From: Phoronis australis
Taxonomy: Eukaryota > Phoronida > Phoronidae
NCBI GenBank assembly: GCA_002633005.1
Contig: NMRA01000045.1
Coordinates: 1-64,000, forward strand
Direction: 5' to 3'
DNA: 64,000 bases
In this document: piece after piece, positions 57,487 through 64,000 of the stretch
How the letters are laid out: every line of letters starts with the position of its first letter
Position numbering within the stretch: the stretch's first letter is position 1
Notes under the pieces: model-generated
Database searches by the model: none
Seen by the model: the letters and a program-made list of their open reading frames with translations, nothing else
What the model was told of the DNA's origin: nothing
Translations under genes and position numbers: made by a program

Positions 57487-57604
57487 TAGCTGTCTTGGGA
57501 ATAGAAAAATCTAGCCAAAATCACGTTTTCAAATAAAATACACAATATAGCACGTAATTTCATGAATTCTTGCTTTTTAGGGAAGTCCTAGCCTTACGAG
57601 CTTT
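57487..57604. mobile_element. Short palindromic MITE, copy 4, nested in the 4.4-kb element
   Basis: Contains GAGTTCATTAGCT, CCAAAATCACG and GGAAGTCCTAGCCTTACGAG; the inverted ends are more diverged than in the other copies. Confidence 0.5.
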
Positions 57605-59639
57605 ACCCCTATGTATACCTAAAAAAGATTGAACTTGCGGCGTCTGTGTACTTGTGGTCGTGTTAATTCGCGCTTTGTGCCGTCTGAGGTACAACAAGCT
57701 GGACTCCATGGTATCCCGAGATTAAGATGAATCCCGAAAAAGACACCGGGAGTCCGATGCAACGGGCCTGGAACCTGATAGGTGTTTCCGACCCGGAGTT
57801 CCATATCTACTTTCCACAGGAACTTGTCTTCTTGTCCCATCACCGCCTTCAGTTGATAGTTTTGAGACAAAAAAGAAACGTGATCTTAAACTACAGACCA
57901 TGCTTTTTGTATTACTTAAGATAGTTTTAGAGGCATTCAGCTGTAAGTGTATTTAATTGTGTTTGATTCGAAAGAGATGACTGTTACATTGCTAATTATT
58001 ATTGTTCTATTTTTATCCGAGGTGATGCCTTACTTGCAGCAAGTGTAAATAATTTTGGGAAGTATTACCAGCGATTTCCGTGTATAAGTTCGGGAAACCA
58101 AACGTCTTATGTAAAAATACACCAGGGCCTATACTCGGCAATGCCGAATACACGGATACAGTATAAATACTTTAGCTCACCCTACGTATATCCTACCATT
58201 ATTTTTAGATTTCAAGCATGCATTTTTATTCTCAGATATGCATCCCAGATATATTTTTGGGAAAAATTTAAGGTACGCAAATTGGGCATATATTCTGCTG
58301 GACTTGTATACGGAAATCTACGGTGGATCTTCTTAAACCTGTTAACCATGAAAATTTCATTGGGACAGTTTTGTTCTACTAACATGTTCAGCTAACATTC
58401 CGTTAATGCAAGTCGGTCAGTACGTTCGCGTTTAAGGCGTTATTGCAACAGGTAAGTGTTGTTATTCTTCAACAACATGTCTGTACTTGTAATGAGACTT
58501 CAGTAAACTCGCGACTGTTCATACTTTAAATGTTAGCAGAAGTGTACAGCGTCCATCAGCAGAGACCTGTAGGAAGAAGTATTTTCCGTAACTGTAGCAA
58601 ATATTTGAAGCAATGAAATGAAAACGGTCGACATAGATGAATTGTAATTGGTTAAGTATGTATTAAGAAAGAAAATTAAGTATATAAATAGTAGATCGGT
58701 TCTTGAATTGCCTGGTTTACGTCGTTCATGAGTTCAAGCTGTCCCAAATTGAATGTTTTCGTTTTTCTGAGGTCGTCACTAGTCGATTCTTCTGACTGTC
58801 GTGATCTGCCCAGTAGCCTATTGTATCAACGTGCGCAACGGTCTTGGCAGGGGGTGCACCTAGCAGACACCCTTAGAATTAGTGGCACAAACTCGACATT
58901 GGTATGCAGCAGGAGGCCGGGGGGGGGGTTGCGGCGTAAATTAGTAGTGACTGAGGGACACTGAGGTACGCGAAATTGGTGACGACCGTGGACGGCGTTA
59001 AACTGGTAACGATCAGAAGAAACGGCCCTGTTATCTTCCACGCATATTATCAGAAAATGTTAAAGATTACCAGTTTCATTTCATCCACAAACAGATTTCA
59101 CAAGTCAGAGTTTTCACTTCGGTTAAAAAGGTAATCGAACACAGATGTGTTATGTCACCTCAGTTGTATGAAGACGCGCCAATGTATCCCTGAGTTAACA
59201 TCGGCGTTTCAAAGGCTGTGGACGAGAAAGGTTTTTAATTGTAAAAAACGGTTGGGTGAATTTGATGTTGGTAGCATTTGAAATGGCATTCGCTTTCTAG
59301 ACAACGCCCTTATAATGTTAGTTAATCGTGTCTTCAGCCGCGCAGCACTGTACTAGTCGACGCATTCCCATTGTTTGCAGTAGGCCTAAACATGTACGAC
59401 AGCGCTTCTTGAACAATTCAGATGACTACCAGGACGACGAATGGGGATCACGAGTAGATGAGAAACTACTCCTTTTACTATCATGATTGTCTTTGTAATC
59501 TATTTTAGGTAATTGTTCATTCGAAGTTTTCATGCTGAAACTTAGCTTTCAGTTAATATGGTGTTAACTTGCGTTTTGGTTTGTAACCAGCAGACAATGC
59601 ATGGATACGTTTAAAAAACATAAAAATTTACTATATTCT
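57605..59639. other. Interior of the 4.4-kb element, nothing recognised
   Basis: Open frames at 57619, 57727, 58141 and 58728 show no domains. A G-run sits at 58918-58928. Confidence 0.4.
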
Positions 59640-60140
59640 CGTCATTGTTTATCACTTTCTTCATTGAACTCTTTACCACATCCATTACTGTTACGTTTAA
59701 TGCAAAATTCGTTAAAATTGAGAAAGCGCAAGTTTTGATGGTCGGGAACCCTCTTTGTGCGTCGAATACGCAAGTCCAGCTTTTTATTGGGAAACCATGC
59801 GTTGACAACGCAAACTCGACATTTTTTATTGAGAAAACGCATTTTTACAAAAGAGAATCAGTTGTCTGCAACGTTTCATGTGCGTCAACAACGCAAATCA
59901 GACCCTCTCATTGGAAAGCCCATATTTGTCACCAGCCCGATATTTCAAGTGAGATAGCGCATTTTTGAAAAGATTCCGTCACTCGCCGAAAACGGTTTTT
60001 GAGCATCGGCAATGCCAGCCGAATATTTCATATTGAGAAAGCGCATCTTTGAAAAGAAGAATCAACACTTGTCGGGAACGGTCTTTGTGCGTCGACAACG
60101 CACATTTCTTATTGGGAAAGCCAGATTTTCAAAAATTAAT
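59640..60140. repeat. Degenerate ~65-bp tandem repeat (TTTGTGCGTCGACAACGCA)
   Basis: The motif GTGCGTCGACAACGCA with following TTTTTATTGGGAAAGC recurs about six times between 59740 and 60120, with unequal spacing and many substitutions. Each unit contains the near-palindrome TGCGTCGACAACGCA. Frames through it are not genes. Confidence 0.7.
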
Positions 60141-60388
60141 CGCGCAGAGCATTTGAGTCTCACTGACCTGCAATTATACTGCTATCAAATGACCGAGCCA
60201 GCAATGTTGTACTACGACCACTCATCGAAATAATGTACACCCACGAAATTCGGACACTAGCGCGGAAATCCAAATTGGTGGAGGTCCGCCAAATTCGGAC
60301 ACCACAAAAATGATGTTTCGCGAGATTCGTCCAAGAATGAATTATCTCTATTGGAATTAATTTTCAGTGTTCGAAAATCACGCGACTT

Positions 60389-61850
60389 TCTTATCTCATT
60401 GTGACCGGCAAAGGACCTTAGTGTGAGAAGCAAGTGATCTCAGTGGCACATTGTTACCACCATGCTTCTAGGAAAGTGAACTAGTGACCTTCAATAACTC
60501 AACGCCCCTATAACAATATTCATTATCTGTCACTATTTTAAAACGAGGCGCTTTGTTATACGTTTGTGTTGTTCTGATTACTTCGATCTCTACGTGCACT
60601 TAACACGTTCAGTTAGTTCTTAGCTGCGGGGAAGTCGGAATAACTAGCTTGGATGCTAAATCATAAAATGTAAGTCAATTTGTATCATAGGCGGCGCACT
60701 TTATTCAGCGCTGTGCCGCCCATGGTCTATGGGCGGTGCACCACAGGCAAGGGGACTTTTTCAGCAGGCCTACTGCACCGCCCATGTACATATATGTCTT
60801 TTTATTCTCTAGATTAAACTATTGTGTTAAATTGGCAAAAATACTGAAAACATAGAGTCGTGTTTATCGCTATGTTTAGGCAAAAAGTGGTAAATGATTC
60901 TGTACATTTTCGGCATTTGTTTAGTGGCGCACTTTTTCAAAAAACGAAAGCCCACCGGATTCGGGACTTTTTTGTTTGCTCATCTCAGTTTCGACGGAAG
61001 GAGTAGCGACACTCGCGCTAGTGTACCGCGAAGCAAAACTACGTCATGTTGATGCGGTGCCATATCCTGGGGAGCTCCGTCCCTGGTGTCACAGCTACAC
61101 GGTTGCTGTATAGACTGTCGAGGGCGGCAAAAGGGACCGACTGGCAGAACAAGGAAGGAAGACAATAGGAGCTAAGTGACATAAAGAAATTATTCTTGTA
61201 TTTTCCGGAGTGCAAAAACTAAACAAATCTTTCTATTGAGTAGCTTGGAGTACCTTTTTGCAGACTTTTTACATTTTGCCTCGGGCATGTCGCTGCTAGA
61301 ATAATTATATAGAACTTATTGAAATTGGAGTGATTTAAACACCACTGCAATGGACAACCGTCAATTCTAATTCCCTAAAACAATTCTCCAAATACTGTAA
61401 ATAATAACACAAAGAATGCAGTCCGCCTGTCGAATAACCTTTGCGGTGTCACGAAAGCAACAAGTCCCCCCACCAAAACTTGTAAGTCTTAATATATATT
61501 TTTTAACGCAAAGTAGGCTGATAATAGAAGCAAACAACACATATCACAATCACTTATTAAAATTGTCACTGATCACTGTTTGAGGGGTTTGCAAGCTCAA
61601 AATAGCGAAGTGTTTTTGAGGCTTTAAATTAGAATCTTCCAAGCTTGGCTAATGATATTTTAGTGACTCAGTAGAGCCTATGTCAACTCAGCTCGCAAGT
61701 GAGCATGAGTCATGATTTAAACTGGTATGCATGCTTAATTACATGCAGGTTCTGTTAAAATATATAAACCCTGATTATAATCCAACCTTGCAGTGGCAAA
61801 TACAGAACGATGTGTCTATATTTATTATAAATTTCTAGACTTGACTTATC
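60389..61850. repeat. Duplicated block C, right part
   Basis: Continues the match to block A (20390-21888), including the GGCGG/CCGCC hairpin stretch at 60690-60785. It runs past the point where A enters its assembly gap. Confidence 0.85.
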
Positions 61851-62799
61851 CCAGGCCAAGTCTAGGCAGTATCCGACTTTCGCATCCCATTCACACGATT
61901 CAACAGGATTCACTTTAGGATTTGTCAGTAAACTTCTGCTTTATTATTTCACTGCATTCTCAAGTTGTTGTTTAGTCTCGTGACTTGGATGTTTCTTTAA
62001 TAATCATCTACTGGTGTGCTTAGATTTTGTTTATGGCACCTCTGCTCAAGATAAGTGTATAGTGTATTTGGCCGTAGGGCCTACTGCCAGACGAGGCTGG
62101 AAAAGATTTGTGCTTTCACGACTCCAAACGCTAGTATTGGCTGAGAAAACATTATACATTAGCCGTGATTGTACCATCACAATTGATACATGTAAAGTGT
62201 GGACTGACCAAAACCCCGGCATTCCATGAAAATATTGGATTAAATAAGAAAACACAACAGCAGGTTTTTACTAAAGTTAAATAGATTGCATAGGTACAAA
62301 TAATGTATTTCCCAATGAGTTTCAAATTGGATGGCCTTTAATTCGAATATAAGCCTTATTGGTGGCAATTTACATGTACATGTATGATATGCACTGACAA
62401 GTTCGAAGTTGTTGAATGTGTTGTGTACGACAGACATCAGAAGTTAAATCACCAGAACTATACGCTGGGCTTGTTTTCACAAAATTATCCACTTCAATCT
62501 TGCGAGTACATTGGCAATTTGCGAGTTGGGATTTTTTACATTAGAAGCACATATAACCATCTCTTGAATTGAAAAAGAAATTATTTGCAAGGACAGCACC
62601 ATTACCGAATCCCGAAAAATAAAGAAAGACAAAATTATTGTGTTTATTGTTTAATTCATGAATTCTTATATGAAGTACAAATGATGTAGCTACTCACTGT
62701 TTGAGAATAACAGAACAAGGGTTTGGAAATAGATAATTCAGAAAATGTAATATATTTTTATGGGTTTAATATGGATAGCAAAACAGTTTCATGAAACTT
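61851..62799. other. Gene-free stretch
   Basis: Frames at 62014 (+) and 62384 (+) have no domain or splice support. Confidence 0.45.
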
Positions 62800-63470
62800 G
62801 AAAGAAGGTTAAGAATTACCTCACCATACCTTTCCCGGACACTATTACCAGTTGCACCAAGTTTTTCAACCTCAACCCCCTATGGCAACCTCCCGCCAAG
62901 AACCTAAATAAGTAAATTAAGAAAACAACTTACATACCTTTCTTTAAAAATAGCTGTCCCTTTTCAAAAGCTTTGTTCTTTGTTTCCGATATAGAAAGTA
63001 GGCTTTGACAACAGATCTGCACTGAATAGGAAGTTCTTGCTGGTTAGCTGCAGTCAACTGCTTAAAACCAAGTTTTGTCCATTCAGGAACGGTTGCAGAA
63101 GCGATGCATATCTCCTCTGCACGGTAGTAGCCCTCAAACCTAAAAACCAAAGGTTCAGTGAAAACAGCTAGACATGTCAACGTTTAATAGATTTCCGGAC
63201 GATATAGGATAGGGAGTAAACAAATAGTCTTATGGATATTTTGAGACATACCCTTTGGGCTTGGATTGTAATCTTACCTCACTAACCAATATCGAGTTGA
63301 CAACATACATGTAAACATTCAGCATTGATTGATGTAACTGGCATTGATAAACCGGTTAGAATCATTCCAAATATATATATAATAATACATTCATGTACGA
63401 AAAGATCCCGAGTCGAGTGCGTCTAGTGTCGTAACACACATCACAACAAACAATGATTAAAGGCGAAGGC
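62800..63470. repeat. Block shared with 36170-36980
   Basis: About 670 bp with the same order of segments, from GGTTAAGAATTACCTCACCA to CGAAAAGATCCCG. The minus strand around 62950-63150 has a TTTTTAG acceptor-like and an AAAG|GTATGT donor-like site with open sequence between (for example GYYRAEEICIASATVPEW in one frame). All three minus frames stay partly open, so coding is undecided. Probably the 3' portion of the same mobile element as the 3.3-kb insertion in block B. Confidence 0.55.
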
Positions 63471-64000
63471 AACCTTTTTTCATGTCATTTTTAACAAAAA
63501 TGAGTTTCGTTGATTATCCCAGACATATTTTTCAATTATTTACTGCTTTTCGTAATTTAATTAATTACTCGTCGTCTACTCCGGAAGTGACGTTTTGGGA
63601 GGCAAGAATTTCGCGCCAATTTCTTTTCATATAGTCTGACTGTGAGAGCAGTCGAGTCAACCATTGTTCTACCTCGGTTGTGATGAGTTCGGTCGTCGTT
63701 TGCTTTTGCTTACGAGTCAGTCAACATGCCGTCCTTTTACAGCCACCATTCACTCGTACAGTAGGTGTCTCATGGAAAAATTATTTTGTGAGTTGTTCGC
63801 AGCTTGTCCTTGCATAACTTGCATCATTTGCAAAATTGGAATAGTGGAGTTGTTCTCGAATAGATTATAGATCTACTTTTGTCTAGAGCTATTATATTCA
63901 ACACAAAGCTGTCGAGGGAAAACTAGTTAGTACATCAGTGTATTACCTGTTAGAGAAAATCACGGTAAACTGCAAAGACGTCCAAAATAATATGATTACG
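63471..64000. other. Gene-free window end
   Basis: No supported feature; a 68-codon frame at 63664-63870 has no recognised domain. Confidence 0.4.

Larger units (their letters stand above)
56012..60388. mobile_element. 4.4-kb insertion with 17-bp perfect terminal inverted repeats
   Basis: Begins AAGTCGCGTGATTTTCG (56012-56028) and ends CGAAAATCACGCGACTT (60372-60388), an exact inverse. Block A is continuous across the equivalent point, so this is an insertion. A possible 4-bp duplication (ATCT) flanks it but is not clean. Next to each end are several copies of TTCGGAC/GTCCGAA. Inside are a minus-strand two-exon candidate (56240-57225), a MITE (57487-57604) and a degenerate tandem array (59640-60140). 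No transposase catalytic core is recognised, so it may be a large non-autonomous DNA transposon. Confidence 0.7.

Noticed and set aside
62014-62229. 71-codon frame considered as an exon
   Set aside because: No domain, no splice context and overlapped by an equally long antisense frame.

Overview
This is a eukaryotic window from a draft assembly: there is a 704-base run of N at 21889-22592 and two single ambiguous bases. Real coding sequence is split into short exons with good splice sites, and most of the DNA is introns, decayed transposons and minisatellites. A secreted PAN plus CTHRC1-type protein, a carnosine-synthase-like ATP-grasp enzyme, L1/Tx1-like and CR1/Rex-like LINEs, and TTAA-targeting THAP-domain DNA transposons together suggest a marine invertebrate deuterostome (lancelet or acorn-worm grade). 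The species cannot be fixed from the sequence alone.

Region by region. (1) 421-6786, + strand: four compatible exons of an extracellular protein with signal peptide, PAN/apple-like module, Cys-rich linker and CTHRC1-type C-terminal domain; its 3' end was not found. (2) 7083-9000: a Kolobok-like element and an inverted partial copy. (3) 10.16-11.66 kb: a ~170-bp satellite-like array. (4) Three copies of one genomic block, called A (11.67-21.89 kb), B (31.76-40.27 kb) and C (49.40-61.85 kb). Each carries the last two exons of an ATP-grasp ligase. Only B is open throughout and only B has matching upstream exons (27456-27774 and 29599-29886). A has a 1-base deletion and lost the catalytic exon by a ~1.07-kb deletion. 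C has one nonsense codon. (5) 40.3-49.3 kb: a graveyard of LINEs, a transposon-linked C2H2-type pseudogene, MITEs and a dead Tc1/mariner transposase. (6) 56012-60388: a 4.4-kb element with 17-bp perfect terminal inverted repeats, inserted in block C. (7) 61.85-64 kb: mostly featureless, with one block shared with 36 kb.

Because the blocks are paralogous, each supplies an 'empty site' for insertions in the others. This dates events and gives direct evidence for mobility: a TTAA insertion in A absent from C, a 3.3-kb insertion in B absent from A and C, an intronic element in A and C absent from B, and the 4.4-kb element in C absent from A. At least four separate THAP-type DNA-binding remnants are visible. 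I found no RNA genes, no CRISPR array and no bacterial-style operon. The two host genes I can support are the PAN/CTHRC1-like gene and the ATP-grasp gene (copy B); everything else coding-like is a mobile-element relic or pseudogene.
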